Counted from the stretch's first letter, positions 24,580 to 33,607 are shown. The stretch is 64,000 nt of DNA from Ferruginibacter sp050611725 (GCF_050611725.1 NZ_JBODJB010000001.1:496001-560000), one strand, 5' to 3'. Program-made: numbers and translations. The notes: generated by a model not told the origin, from the letters alone.

Positions 24580-25860
24580 ATGAAAGCCATTGTAGATTGT
24601 AACAGTTTTTATTGCAGTTGCGAACGATTATTTAAACCGCATTTAGATGATCAGCCGGTTGTTGTGCTCAGCAATAATGATGGTTGTATCATATCCAGAA
24701 GTGATGAAGCAAAAGCTTTTGGTGTTGAAATGGCCGGGCCTTATTTTAAAGCAAAGCCTTTGATTGAAAAACATAATGTCGCTACGTTTTCATCTAATTA
24801 CAATTTATATGGTGATCTGAGTTGGCGTGTGATGGAAACATTACGGGTGATATTGGGAAAAGAAAATGTAGAAGTATATTCTGTTGATGAAGCATTTTTA
24901 GATCTCAGTGGATTTAAAGAACATGACTTGTATAAAGTTGGACTAGATATAAAAGATACGGTAGAACAATGGACCGGCATAAAAGTTTCTGTAGGGGTGG
25001 CTCCTACCAAAGTGCTGGCTAAAGTTGCCAATCATTTAGCAAAGAAAAATAAAATTGCTACCAACTGTGTAGTGGTACTGGATAATAAGGAAAAAATAGA
25101 TCAGGTATTGATGGCCACTCCTGTAAAAGAAGTGTGGGGTATCGGCTATCAGTCAGCACAAAAATTAACAGAGATGAACGCAGTGTTTACTGCCTATGAC
25201 CTCACAAAAAAAACAGAAGAGTGGGCACGTAAATATTTAGGAGGTGTAGTAGGCGTGCGTTTGTTGAAAGAATTAAAAGGTGAAGCGGCTAAGGATATTG
25301 AGAAAGAATTGACCGTAAAAAAAATGATTGCGACTACAAGAATGTTCGGCAGTGCTGTGAATGATATAAAAGATATTAAAGAAGCAGTAGCCACTTACAC
25401 ATCAAAAGCTGCTGAAAAATTACGCCGGCAAAATAGTGCTGCAAACATTATTAGTGTTTTTGTGGTTGCAAAAGAACAGAATCATAATGTGAGTTTTAAT
25501 CGTGGGGCTACTATCAGTTCTTATACCACTTTGCCCATTGCAACTGCATCTACCAACGAATTGATAAAACCTGCGGTCAAACTGGTTGATAAATTATATG
25601 AAAAAGGAAGATGGTATAAAAAGGCCGGTGTAATGCTCAGCGGATTGGTACCCGATGAAACCATACAAGGTAATTTATTTGAAGAGCAAAAAAACAATAA
25701 CCGTTCATTGATGAGTATGGTTGACAATGTAAACTTTGCCATGAGAGATGACATCATAAAATTTGCAGCATCCGGCACCACAAGAGATTGGAAGATGAGG
25801 ATGGAAATGAGGAGCCCAAGATATACTACAAGATGGGAGGAATTGTTTGTAGTGAAATAA
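24580..25860 (+). CDS. umuC: Y-family DNA polymerase UmuC (polymerase V catalytic subunit)
   Basis: 426 aa from the ATG at 24580 (MKAIVDCNSFYCSCERLFKP, the UmuC start). An upstream in-frame ATG at 24538 would translate through the third hairpin and is unlikely. Catalytic residues lie in AIVDCNSFY and YSVDEAFLDLSG; the helix-hairpin-helix region is TPVKEVWGIGYQSAQKL; the little finger follows; and the C-terminus (SLMSMVDNVNFAMRD...RDWKMRMEMRSPRYTTRWEEL) is the DUF4113 tail typical of UmuC. It copies across DNA lesions together with UmuD'. It is separated from umuD by the transposon, so it may depend on a promoter in or near that element. Confidence 0.95.
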   Translation: MKAIVDCNSFYCSCERLFKPHLDDQPVVVLSNNDGCIISRSDEAKAFGVEMAGPYFKAKPLIEKHNVATFSSNYNLYGDLSWRVMETLRVILGKENVEVYSVDEAFLDLSGFKEHDLYKVGLDIKDTVEQWTGIKVSVGVAPTKVLAKVANHLAKKNKIATNCVVVLDNKEKIDQVLMATPVKEVWGIGYQSAQKLTEMNAVFTAYDLTKKTEEWARKYLGGVVGVRLLKELKGEAAKDIEKELTVKKMIATTRMFGSAVNDIKDIKEAVATYTSKAAEKLRRQNSAANIISVFVVAKEQNHNVSFNRGATISSYTTLPIATASTNELIKPAVKLVDKLYEKGRWYKKAGVMLSGLVPDETIQGNLFEEQKNNNRSLMSMVDNVNFAMRDDIIKFAASGTTRDWKMRMEMRSPRYTTRWEELFVVK

Positions 25861-25995
25861 AATACCCTCCGCCCCCTAAAGAGGGAACCGGAAGAGTCGA
25901 ATTCTTCAGAGAGATTTTTTTACTCATCGATAAAACTTTATGCTCAGATTTTAAAAGAGCTCTAAAGTTCCCCCTTTAGGGGGCGGAGGGGGTAA
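25861..25995. repeat. pair of inverted dispersed C/G-rich repeats
   Basis: The left arm 25861-25888 (AATACCCTCCGCCCCCTAAA then GAGGGAAC) is the reverse complement, with few differences, of the right arm 25967-25995 (GTTCCCCCTTTAGGGGGCGG then AGGGGGTAA). About 78 bases lie between. The right arm overlaps the 3' end of the DUF72 gene and supplies its last codons. Confidence 0.7.
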
Positions 25996-26877
25996 AAATG
26001 TCGGCTTGATCAAATTCAATCCTAATTCTTTATTCATTTTATCAACCAAATAGACAGTCAACTCAGGCGAAGTAGCTTCATCATGCATGTGCATGAAAAA
26101 ATAAATTTCTTCCATGCCATTTTTTAGCCACCCTTTCATTCTTTCGAGCCAGGCATCGCATCTTGTATAATCTGTCGGATGTAAACTATTTCCAACATAA
26201 CGAATAAATGCTTTTGGAACAGTAAGATGCATATGTGCACAATCTCTTCTACCTGCAGTATCAGTGATTACTGCTCCCATATTCATTTCCTTTAGTTTGA
26301 TGAACATCTCTTCTGTTATATCATCTTTTTTAAACCAATCGGGGTGACGTACTTCTAAAAAAAATTGCAGATCGGTAGGCAATGTTTTCAAGTAATCAAA
26401 CAATTCATCTTTTCTTTTTGGAGAAAATGCATCGCTAACCTGAATAAAAATTGGTCCGAGAAATTCTTCAAATGCAACTATTCCTCGGAAAAATTCATTC
26501 GTAATAAATTGTTTATTAGTAAGGCTTCCACGATGTGTTACCCCTTGATACATTTTGGGGCAAAATTTAAAATCCTTGCCTTTAGCTTTCTCAGCCCATT
26601 TACGAATGCCGGCATCGCCATATACCTTATAATGTGTAGCATTTAATTCTATGCTATTGTAATGATCCACATAATAATTCAGGAAATCTTTTTCTTTTGC
26701 TTTGGGTGGATATATCTTTCCGACCCATTCTGTTCTGCCCCATTTAGCACAACCGAGATATACTTTAGGATCTTTTGCAGGTTTACCTTTCAATGTGTTT
26801 TTATTGAAAGCTGGTTCTGCAGGTAATGAAAAATCAATGCTGTTCAATTCCGTTTCTGCTACTCTTCCGAATTCCAT
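25951..26877 (-). CDS. DUF72 family protein at the end of the carotenoid operon
   Basis: 308 aa. TIM-barrel-like DUF72 features: VYLGCAKWGRTEWVGKIYPPKAKEKDFLNYYVDHYNSIELNATHYKVY, FCPKMYQGVTHR, IFIQVSDAFSPKR, FFLEVRHPDWF, VITDTAGRRD, FIRYVGNSLHPTDY and EIYFFMHMHDEATSPELTVYLVDKMN. The function of DUF72 is unknown. The start overlaps the lycopene cyclase gene by 19 bases, suggesting translational coupling with the carotenoid genes. The C-terminal FLPPPPPKGGTLELF is encoded largely by the dispersed repeat at 25967-25995 and probably replaces the original end. Confidence 0.85.
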   Translation of the reverse strand: MEFGRVAETELNSIDFSLPAEPAFNKNTLKGKPAKDPKVYLGCAKWGRTEWVGKIYPPKAKEKDFLNYYVDHYNSIELNATHYKVYGDAGIRKWAEKAKGKDFKFCPKMYQGVTHRGSLTNKQFITNEFFRGIVAFEEFLGPIFIQVSDAFSPKRKDELFDYLKTLPTDLQFFLEVRHPDWFKKDDITEEMFIKLKEMNMGAVITDTAGRRDCAHMHLTVPKAFIRYVGNSLHPTDYTRCDAWLERMKGWLKNGMEEIYFFMHMHDEATSPELTVYLVDKMNKELGLNLIKPTFLPPPPPKGGTLELF

Positions 26878-27560
26878 ACACTATTTTTTAGTCCTTCGTA
26901 AATTACAATATTCAGCAATATCAACAGCATTCCATAAAATGTGTCTTCAAAAGGAATCGAAAGAATTCGGATGCCTAAGTTTTCTGCATTATTATAAATA
27001 ACTACAGGAATAGAAGTTAAAAATCCATTTACAATTAAAAAAGGAATCAACATTACTGAATAAGAAACTAAAAACGAAGCAGCATTAAATATTTTAAAGT
27101 ATTTTTTTGAAAAACTTACAATAGCAATAAAAAAGGCTGAAAATATGAATGTCCATGCTGTATATGCATGATCATAAAAAACAATTCCTATAATCAGCAA
27201 GAGCGCAGCAAGAAGTTTCAAAACCTTATTGCCCCAATGCATATTTTTTATTTGCGGAAAATATGCTTGCATACATTCATAAATGAACACACAACAATAA
27301 GGCACAATAAAAAAGAATAAAATCTCTTCAATTGGAAGGTTCTGAATTTTTATTCCGATTATATAATCTTCATTAAAACTCCAGACTCCCTTTGCTGTAA
27401 AATAAATATCCCATACAATGTATATAAAAGCAGGAAGCAGCATTGCCGGGAAAAGATATTTCCACTTTTTATAGAATGCTACTTTTTTATCAAAACTTAA
27501 GCATAGCGGGCCAATCAACGAAGCTGCTAAGATCAGGAAATAGGTATAATGACTATTCAT
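26859..27560 (-). CDS. lycopene cyclase domain protein (CrtYcd-type)
   Basis: 233 aa and almost entirely hydrophobic, about six to seven transmembrane helices in two homologous halves. The conserved carotenoid cyclase motif PIEEILFFFIVPYCCVFIYE is in the first half and IPFEDTFYGMLLILLNIVIYE in the second, the P-x-E-[ED] pattern of the CrtYc/CrtYd heterodimer fused in one chain. It cyclises one or both ends of lycopene (or a related acyclic carotenoid) to beta-rings in the membrane. Its start overlaps the crtZ stop (TGATG). Confidence 0.9.
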   Translation of the reverse strand: MNSHYTYFLILAASLIGPLCLSFDKKVAFYKKWKYLFPAMLLPAFIYIVWDIYFTAKGVWSFNEDYIIGIKIQNLPIEEILFFFIVPYCCVFIYECMQAYFPQIKNMHWGNKVLKLLAALLLIIGIVFYDHAYTAWTFIFSAFFIAIVSFSKKYFKIFNAASFLVSYSVMLIPFLIVNGFLTSIPVVIYNNAENLGIRILSIPFEDTFYGMLLILLNIVIYEGLKNSVWNSEE

Positions 27561-28042
27561 CAGGATTTCATATTAATGGATAGCTTATCCTTTTTTACTT
27601 TATCCCAATATTTTTTTGCAACAAACAACATTCCGAAACTCTCTCCTTCGTGTTTATCTAAATGCTTGTGATGCATTTTGTGTGCCCAGCGAATGGTTCG
27701 TATATAAACATTATTACTTCTTGTAAACCATTTGAATCGCTGATGAATGATCACTTCATGCACAATAAAATATGCCAGGCCATATAGCGCAATACCAAAG
27801 CCGATTGCAGCAACCCAGTAAATTTTGTTTTGCAACCCCAACATAATACATAACCAACTAGGAATAGCAAATATTAAAAAGAAAGCATCGTTTTTTTCGA
27901 TTTTGTGCCCTGTTGGCTTATGATGATCTTCGTGCAGGTACCAGAGAAACCCATGCATGACAAAACGGTGTGTAAGCCAGGTTATCCCTTCCATTAGAAA
28001 GAATGTTACAAGAGTAATTAATATGAAGATCAACCAATGCAT
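27560..28042 (-). CDS. crtZ: beta-carotene 3-hydroxylase (CrtZ), fatty-acid-hydroxylase superfamily
   Basis: 160 aa. The di-iron His clusters are visible: HRFVMHG, HEDHH, HEVIIHQRF and HKMHHKHLDKHEG. There are about three to four membrane helices. It adds the 3-hydroxyl to the beta-ring. Start and stop share one base with the cruF-like stop (TAATG), which fits tight coupling within the operon. Confidence 0.93.
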   Translation of the reverse strand: MHWLIFILITLVTFFLMEGITWLTHRFVMHGFLWYLHEDHHKPTGHKIEKNDAFFLIFAIPSWLCIMLGLQNKIYWVAAIGFGIALYGLAYFIVHEVIIHQRFKWFTRSNNVYIRTIRWAHKMHHKHLDKHEGESFGMLFVAKKYWDKVKKDKLSINMKS

Positions 28043-28734
28043 TATTTCATAAATGTTCTGAGTATAAGAAAAAACATAGCTTGTATCAATAACAGATGAA
28101 CGGCGAATTTGTTTTGCTTGTCAAATTTACAAAATTGAAAAATCGTAAGCAACAAACAACTTATGAGAAACCAACTTAAATAATTAAAAAAAGGGACGGT
28201 CCCATCTCCTCCCCATTTCCACATTCCTAATTTTATGGCTACGGGCTCTATCAATATGTCGAGTAAAATTGCCAAGGTAGCTCCATCAATAATAGTTGAC
28301 AAAACTCTCAGTTTACCTGTGCCTTGCGTCGAATTTGGTCGATACTTATTTAATAAATTTTTCAGGAACATATCCAGGCATACTCCACAACAATAAATAA
28401 TGATAAACCAATTAATACCTATGATCAGCGGAACATTCAGAACCTTTGGGCCTAACACTGTTCCGTATGTATAGTTGCCAAATAATTTGCCTGTATTCAC
28501 TCCAATAGCTTCTACAGTAAATCCTATTGTTATTGTTATTATTAAAAAGGTCCAGAAAAAAACATTCCTTTCCTTTTGTGTCCAGATGAGCAGTACAAGG
28601 GATAACAAAAGATTGATCGGAGTAGCATTCGCAAAAAATGAATTATTTGAAAACAAAATACCTACAACTCCAATTGCATGAAAAAGAATCGCTGTAGCAG
28701 TAGCGATCTGGTATTTGGAAAATTTTTCTATCAT
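28042..28734 (-). CDS. cruF: carotenoid biosynthesis protein, CruF-like 1',2'-hydratase family
   Basis: 230 aa from the ATG at 28734; a longer frame overlaps the desaturase gene and is rejected. Its start overlaps the desaturase stop as ATGA. Six to seven hydrophobic helices with the family blocks TVEAIGVNTGKLFGNYTYG, LIIGINWFIIIYCCG and ILIEPVAIKLGMWKW. CruF proteins hydrate the psi-end of acyclic or monocyclic carotenoids at C-1', giving a tertiary hydroxyl. Placement next to a second desaturase (CrtD-like) fits that job. Confidence 0.85.
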   Translation of the reverse strand: MIEKFSKYQIATATAILFHAIGVVGILFSNNSFFANATPINLLLSLVLLIWTQKERNVFFWTFLIITITIGFTVEAIGVNTGKLFGNYTYGTVLGPKVLNVPLIIGINWFIIIYCCGVCLDMFLKNLLNKYRPNSTQGTGKLRVLSTIIDGATLAILLDILIEPVAIKLGMWKWGGDGTVPFFNYLSWFLISCLLLTIFQFCKFDKQNKFAVHLLLIQAMFFLILRTFMK

Positions 28735-30221
28735 TTTTGATCTTGTATTAACGCACTCACAATTTTTGCACTTTTTAAACAAAGTGGAATACCTCCCCCG
28801 GGATGGACGCTTCCTCCACAAAAATACAACCCTTTAATAGCATTACTAAAATTTGCATGCCGAAGAAATGCCGCAAATTTTGAATTGGAACTTGTACCAT
28901 ACAGAGAACCCATATAAGAAGCAGACTGTTTTTCTATCAATACGGGATCTAATGTATGCTCTACTTCGATCAAGGGCTCTATATCTTCACCCAACATCTT
29001 ACTTAGCTTTAGTAAAACGTTTTTTTTGAGTTGCTTTTTTAATGTATCCCAATTCTGACCAATATTTGTCGGAGCATTAACCATCACAAACCAATTATCT
29101 TTTCCTTCAGGAGCTTGTGTCGATTCTACTTTTGAGGTGATATTGATATAAACCGTAGGATCGTTTGATAATGTTTTTGCCTTAAAAATATTATCGAATT
29201 CGTTTTCATAATCATCACTAAAAAAAATATTGTGCAATTGCAGTTGAGGAAATTGCTTTTTTATCCCCCAATAAAAAATAACAGCACTGCTGCTGCGTTC
29301 TTGCTTTAAAAGCTTTTGAGCCTTTAAATCTTGTTTCAATAAATTTTTATAGGTGAAATAAATATCTCCATTACTTACAACTATATCTGCGTTAAGTGTT
29401 TCTCCATTTACAACCACTCCGATAATTTTTTTTTGATCATGAATGATCTTTTCAACAGGTTTGTCAAAATAAAATCGAACTCCCTTTGATACAGCAAGCC
29501 GATACAAAGCATTTGTAATACTTATCATCCCCCCTTGCGGATAATAGGTTCCCAGGTTTTGTTCCAGATGAGGGATCAAACTAAGCATAGCCGGCGCTTT
29601 GTAAGGACTGCTACCATTATAAGTTGCAAATCGATTAAATATTTGAACCGTTTTAGGAGATGAAAAACTTTTAACATTGAAACGATTCAATGATTTAAAT
29701 AAATACGAAAGACGTGTAGCTCCTAAAGCTCTTAAAATGCGTTTATGAAGCCAGGTATTCCAATTATGCAATGAATGATTCAGAAAAACTTTACCGATGT
29801 TATTATATGTCTTTTCAGAATTATTGAGATATCTAATAACATTCAATGGATCTTCATTGAATTGCTCTTTTAGTTCCTCGGCAAATTTATTTTTATCTGT
29901 AAAAGCATTTACCGTTTTTCCATTCTCAAAAAAATATTTACAGGCAATTTCTATCGGTTTATAAGATAAATATTTCTCAATTGGCTCGCCTGCCAATTCA
30001 AATAATTCTTCAATATTTTCAGGTTGCGTAAAAAGTGAGGGGCCTGCGTCAAAGCGATATCCATTCATTTCAAAAGCAGTAAGTTTACCACCCGGCACCG
30101 GATTCTTTTCGTATATCGCTACGTCAAATCCCTCTGAAGCAAGGCGTATAGCCGTTGCCATACCGCCAACACCACTACCTATGATGATGACCGTTTTGTT
30201 ATTTGATAAAACTGTCTGCAT
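28731..30221 (-). CDS. phytoene desaturase family protein, probably CrtD-like 3,4-desaturase
   Basis: 496 aa. FAD-binding IIIGSGVGGMATAIRLASEGFDVAIYEKN at the N-terminus; the C-terminal signature is LYFCGGSVHPGGGIPLCLKSAKIVSALI. It is the second CrtI-family enzyme of the operon. Because it is coupled to cruF rather than to crtB, the C-3',4' desaturation of a hydroxylated psi-end (CrtD role) is the best guess, but the two roles cannot be separated by sequence reading alone. It contains a clear PQGGMISITNALYRLA block (family YPxGG). Confidence 0.85.
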   Translation of the reverse strand: MQTVLSNNKTVIIIGSGVGGMATAIRLASEGFDVAIYEKNPVPGGKLTAFEMNGYRFDAGPSLFTQPENIEELFELAGEPIEKYLSYKPIEIACKYFFENGKTVNAFTDKNKFAEELKEQFNEDPLNVIRYLNNSEKTYNNIGKVFLNHSLHNWNTWLHKRILRALGATRLSYLFKSLNRFNVKSFSSPKTVQIFNRFATYNGSSPYKAPAMLSLIPHLEQNLGTYYPQGGMISITNALYRLAVSKGVRFYFDKPVEKIIHDQKKIIGVVVNGETLNADIVVSNGDIYFTYKNLLKQDLKAQKLLKQERSSSAVIFYWGIKKQFPQLQLHNIFFSDDYENEFDNIFKAKTLSNDPTVYINITSKVESTQAPEGKDNWFVMVNAPTNIGQNWDTLKKQLKKNVLLKLSKMLGEDIEPLIEVEHTLDPVLIEKQSASYMGSLYGTSSNSKFAAFLRHANFSNAIKGLYFCGGSVHPGGGIPLCLKSAKIVSALIQDQK

Positions 30222-30226
30222 TAAAA

Positions 30227-30754
30227 CTATGTAGCAACTTTGAAAAGAGGAGTAAGATAATGCTCTAATTTGGGAAAAGCTATTTTAAACCACTCAGTAT
30301 ATGAAGCCGGATAATTATTTAATGCTTCATTAATTTCTTCCATTGTCTTGTAAGAATAATCACCTACTTCCATACAATCCGGTATAACCGGACCATCATA
30401 TTTTCCGATGAATACATGATCAAATTCATGTTCAGTAAGCCCATTATCAAACGAAGCTTTATATATAAAATCGAATATCTTCTCCAATGGTGTTTCAAAA
30501 CCCATTTCTTCTTTCAATCTTTTTGTAGCCGAATATAAAAGATCGTTTCCGGGTTGTGGGTGGCTGCAGCAGGCATTAGACCATAGTCCGGGACTGTGAT
30601 ACTTAGAGTCGGCTCGTTTCTGCAGCAGCATTTCTCCTTTACTATTAAAAATAAAAACACTAAAAGCCCTGTGCAGCAGTGCTTTTTGATGAGCTTCTAT
30701 TTTTTCCATAGTGCCGATCTGTACATCATTTTCATCAACCAATATTACCTGCAT
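30227..30754 (-). CDS. idi: isopentenyl-diphosphate delta-isomerase, type I
   Basis: 175 aa, Nudix fold. The catalytic Cys is in LWSNACCSHPQPG and the catalytic Glu in HEFDHVFIGKYDG; the Nudix-like helix is ATKRLKEEMGFETPLEKIFDFIYKA. It interconverts IPP and DMAPP to supply isoprenoid precursors for carotenoid synthesis. Between crtB (9-base gap) and the crtD-like gene (5-base gap). Confidence 0.95.
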   Translation of the reverse strand: MQVILVDENDVQIGTMEKIEAHQKALLHRAFSVFIFNSKGEMLLQKRADSKYHSPGLWSNACCSHPQPGNDLLYSATKRLKEEMGFETPLEKIFDFIYKASFDNGLTEHEFDHVFIGKYDGPVIPDCMEVGDYSYKTMEEINEALNNYPASYTEWFKIAFPKLEHYLTPLFKVAT

Positions 30755-30763
30755 ATATTTTTT

Positions 30764-31600
30764 TTATAAAATATTCAATTGACTTCTTAATCCTGCCTTT
30801 GCAACAATAAATAGTTTACTAAAATTAGGAATACGTATTCTTTGTTCGAGTATTTTTTCGGCATTTGTTTTTTGTATTTTCTTAAACAGCGACCAATAGT
30901 ATTTGTAAGCAACATATACTCCAAATCTGGCTTTTACAGGTAATTGTATAATTCCTTTGTAGGCTTTTTCAAAATCATTTTTAATATCATCTTCAATCTG
31001 TCTTTTCATAGAGGGTGTAAAGTTTGTAAAATCTACCCCCGGGAAATAAGTACGACTTAACAATTGATAATCGGCTTTCGCATCTCTTAAAAAATTCACT
31101 TTCTGAAATGCAGATCCAAGTAACCGGGCATAAGGTTTTAATTGCTGATATTTTTCTTTATCGCTATCGCAAAAAACAAAGAGGCACATCAAACCCACAA
31201 CTTCAGCACTACCGTAAATATATTCACAATACTCCTTATCATTGTAAGAAACTTTGTTAAGATCCATTTCCATGCTCCTGAAAAAAGCGTCAATAAGATC
31301 ATGGGAAATCTGATACTCATTTACAGTTAACTGAAAACTGTTTAATATCGGATTAAGGCTAATACCTCTTTCAATTGCTACATAAGTTTCCCTTTTAAAT
31401 TCAGCCAATAGTTCCGATTGGTTATATTGATGAAACGTATCAACAATCTCATCTGCCAAACGAACAAACCCATATATGTTATGTATAGGCTTTTGAATGG
31501 ATCGATGCAATAAATTAACTGCACTATTAAAAGATGTGCTGTAGCGCTCTGTAGTAGCTCTGCTACAATTGTGACTTAATTCATTAAATAAGTTTATCAT
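30764..31600 (-). CDS. crtB: phytoene synthase (squalene/phytoene synthase family)
   Basis: 278 aa. Both aspartate-rich motifs are visible: VRLADEIVDTFHQ (first) and LRDAKADYQLLSRTYFP (second); also SRATTERYSTSFNSAVNLL at the N-terminus. It joins two GGPP molecules into phytoene. It lies 11 bases after crtI in the operon. Confidence 0.94.
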   Translation of the reverse strand: MINLFNELSHNCSRATTERYSTSFNSAVNLLHRSIQKPIHNIYGFVRLADEIVDTFHQYNQSELLAEFKRETYVAIERGISLNPILNSFQLTVNEYQISHDLIDAFFRSMEMDLNKVSYNDKEYCEYIYGSAEVVGLMCLFVFCDSDKEKYQQLKPYARLLGSAFQKVNFLRDAKADYQLLSRTYFPGVDFTNFTPSMKRQIEDDIKNDFEKAYKGIIQLPVKARFGVYVAYKYYWSLFKKIQKTNAEKILEQRIRIPNFSKLFIVAKAGLRSQLNIL

Positions 31601-31611
31601 ACTTATACTTT

Positions 31612-33096
31612 TTAATCAAATTGCTTTAAGACAAATTCTGCCACCACTTTACCGCTAATCAGGCTTGGTGGTACTCCCGGACCAGGCACTGTCAACTGTC
31701 CGGTGTAAAATAAATTTTTAATTTTTTTACTTTGACAAGATGGCTTTAAAATAGCCGTTTGTTTCAAAGTATTTGCTAACCCATAAGCATTCCCTTTAAA
31801 GGCATTATAATCATTTATGAAATTGCTTACGGAGTAAGATTTTTTATAAATGATCGATGATTTGATTTTTTCACCGGTCTTTGCTTCGAATCTACCTACT
31901 ATTTTCTCAAAATAAGCATCTCTCAATTCCTCCGTATCTCCTTTTAATCCAGCTGCCACAGGTATTAGAAAAAAAAGATTTTCGCAACCTTCTGGTGCCA
32001 CTGTACTATCTGTAACTGATGTTGCACTCACATAAAACAATGGCTCTGTCGGCCATTTAGGATCAGTATAAATTTCATTTCCATGTACTTCAAAATCTTT
32101 ATCAAAGAATAAAGAATGATGCAACGTGTTTTTCAGTTTTTTATTTATACCAATATAGTATAACAAACAACTCGGCGCCATAGTTCTTTTACGCCAATAC
32201 TCATCGGAGTAAGTTCTGCAATTTTCCGGCAATAATCTTGTTTCCGTAAAATGATAATCTGCCCCACTTATAACAACATCTGATTGATGCAGTATACCGT
32301 TTGCAACAACCCCTTTCGCAATACCATGTTCTATCTTTATTTCTTCAACGTTGTGATTAAAATAAAACTTTACGCCTAGGTCTTCTGCAAGGCATTGCAT
32401 CGCTTTTACCACTTCGTACATTCCACCTTTAGGATACCATGTACCAAGTTTAATATCTGCATAATTCATCAAACTGTACAATGCCGGTGTGTTTTGCGGT
32501 AAGGCACCCAAAAATAAAACAGGAAATTCCATTAGCTCCTGTAGTTTTTTATTTTTGAAAAACTTACGAATGTGTTTTTTCATATCAGTTAACACATCTA
32601 GCTTAAACACACCCTTTATAATGTCCCAATCAATAAATTCGGTTAGCGATTGCCCTGGTTTATACACCAACTTATTTATACCAACCTCATATTTAAATGC
32701 AGCTTCTTTTAAAAATTGATCTAATTGTACGGCACTTCCGGGTTCTATGCTTTCGAAAGTTTTTTTCAATGCCTCATAATCAGCAGGTATATCTATATAA
32801 TCATGTTGGTAATAAACTCTGTAAGAGGGGTCTAAACGCTGAAGTTTGTAAAATTCATCTACCCGTTTCCCGAACGATTGAAAAAAAGTTTCAAAAACTT
32901 CCGGCATCCAATACCAACTCGGGCCCATATCAAATGTGAACCCATTCTCCTTCAACTGCCTTGCTCTACCACCGGCTGTTTCATGTTTTTCTAAAACAAC
33001 AACTTGCCACCCGGCCTTTGCCAAGTAACATGCTGCAGATATACCTGCAAAGCCACTGCCTATAATGATTGCTTTTTTCAATGCTTCAAGATACAA
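31612..33096 (-). CDS. crtI: phytoene desaturase (CrtI)
   Basis: Up to 494 aa. FAD motif AIIIGSGFAGISAACYLAKAGWQVVVLEKHETAGGRA and the C-terminal YTGQLTVPGPGVPPSLISGKVVAE are typical CrtI. There is no usable ATG: the frame is closed by a stop at 33099-33097, and the only sensible starts are TTG at 33096 or, more CrtI-like, TTG at 33081 (encoding the first residue of MKKAIIIG). It introduces the double bonds turning phytoene into lycopene. It follows the sigma factor gene by 10 bases and precedes crtB. Confidence 0.92.
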   Translation of the reverse strand: MYLEALKKAIIIGSGFAGISAACYLAKAGWQVVVLEKHETAGGRARQLKENGFTFDMGPSWYWMPEVFETFFQSFGKRVDEFYKLQRLDPSYRVYYQHDYIDIPADYEALKKTFESIEPGSAVQLDQFLKEAAFKYEVGINKLVYKPGQSLTEFIDWDIIKGVFKLDVLTDMKKHIRKFFKNKKLQELMEFPVLFLGALPQNTPALYSLMNYADIKLGTWYPKGGMYEVVKAMQCLAEDLGVKFYFNHNVEEIKIEHGIAKGVVANGILHQSDVVISGADYHFTETRLLPENCRTYSDEYWRKRTMAPSCLLYYIGINKKLKNTLHHSLFFDKDFEVHGNEIYTDPKWPTEPLFYVSATSVTDSTVAPEGCENLFFLIPVAAGLKGDTEELRDAYFEKIVGRFEAKTGEKIKSSIIYKKSYSVSNFINDYNAFKGNAYGLANTLKQTAILKPSCQSKKIKNLFYTGQLTVPGPGVPPSLISGKVVAEFVLKQFD

Positions 33097-33106
33097 CTAT
33101 TGCAAA

Positions 33107-33607
33107 CTAAAATCTCGTTAATTGCTCTTTCAATAATTTTCTTGCAAAATGTATCCTGCTTTTAACGGTTCCAAGTGGCTCATTTAAAATTTTAGCAATT
33201 TCGTGATATTTATATCCTTCAAAATATAACACAAAGGGTTGTTTAAAAATTACAGGTAGCTTATGAATTGCTTGTTGAATATCTTTTTGCTTTAAAATAT
33301 TTTCTGCCTCATTTGTAACAGCCGATTGTTGATGATTCAGCAAAAATTCATTAGGCGTTTTATCCAACACCGTTTGCTGTTTTACTTTTTTCCTGTAATT
33401 ATTTATAAAAATATTACGCATGATGGTGTGTAACCATGCTTTGATATTTGTGCCTACATTATATTTATCTCTGTTCTTTAAAGCCCTGTAAACAGTTTCC
33501 TGTATCAGATCCTTTGCTACCTCGCTATCTCTTGTAAGAGAAACCGCAAATGGCTTTAACAGTTCTGTATTGGTTAACAACAACTCATCAAACTCAAAAA
33601 CTGACAT
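33107..33607 (-). CDS. ECF-type RNA polymerase sigma factor heading the carotenoid operon
   Basis: 166 aa, sigma-70 region 2 (AVSLTRDSEVAKDLIQETVYRALKNRDKYNVGTNIKAWLHTIMRNIFINNYRK) and region 4 (LPVIFKQPFVLYFEGYKYHEIAKILNEPLGTVKSRIHFARKLL). It is the first gene of the minus-strand carotenoid operon. In other bacteria carotenoid loci are driven by ECF factors (CarQ, LitS), so it may be both the target and a relay of light control. No anti-sigma gene is adjacent. Its ATG directly abuts the 18-bp inverted repeat. Confidence 0.93.
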   Translation of the reverse strand: MSVFEFDELLLTNTELLKPFAVSLTRDSEVAKDLIQETVYRALKNRDKYNVGTNIKAWLHTIMRNIFINNYRKKVKQQTVLDKTPNEFLLNHQQSAVTNEAENILKQKDIQQAIHKLPVIFKQPFVLYFEGYKYHEIAKILNEPLGTVKSRIHFARKLLKEQLTRF

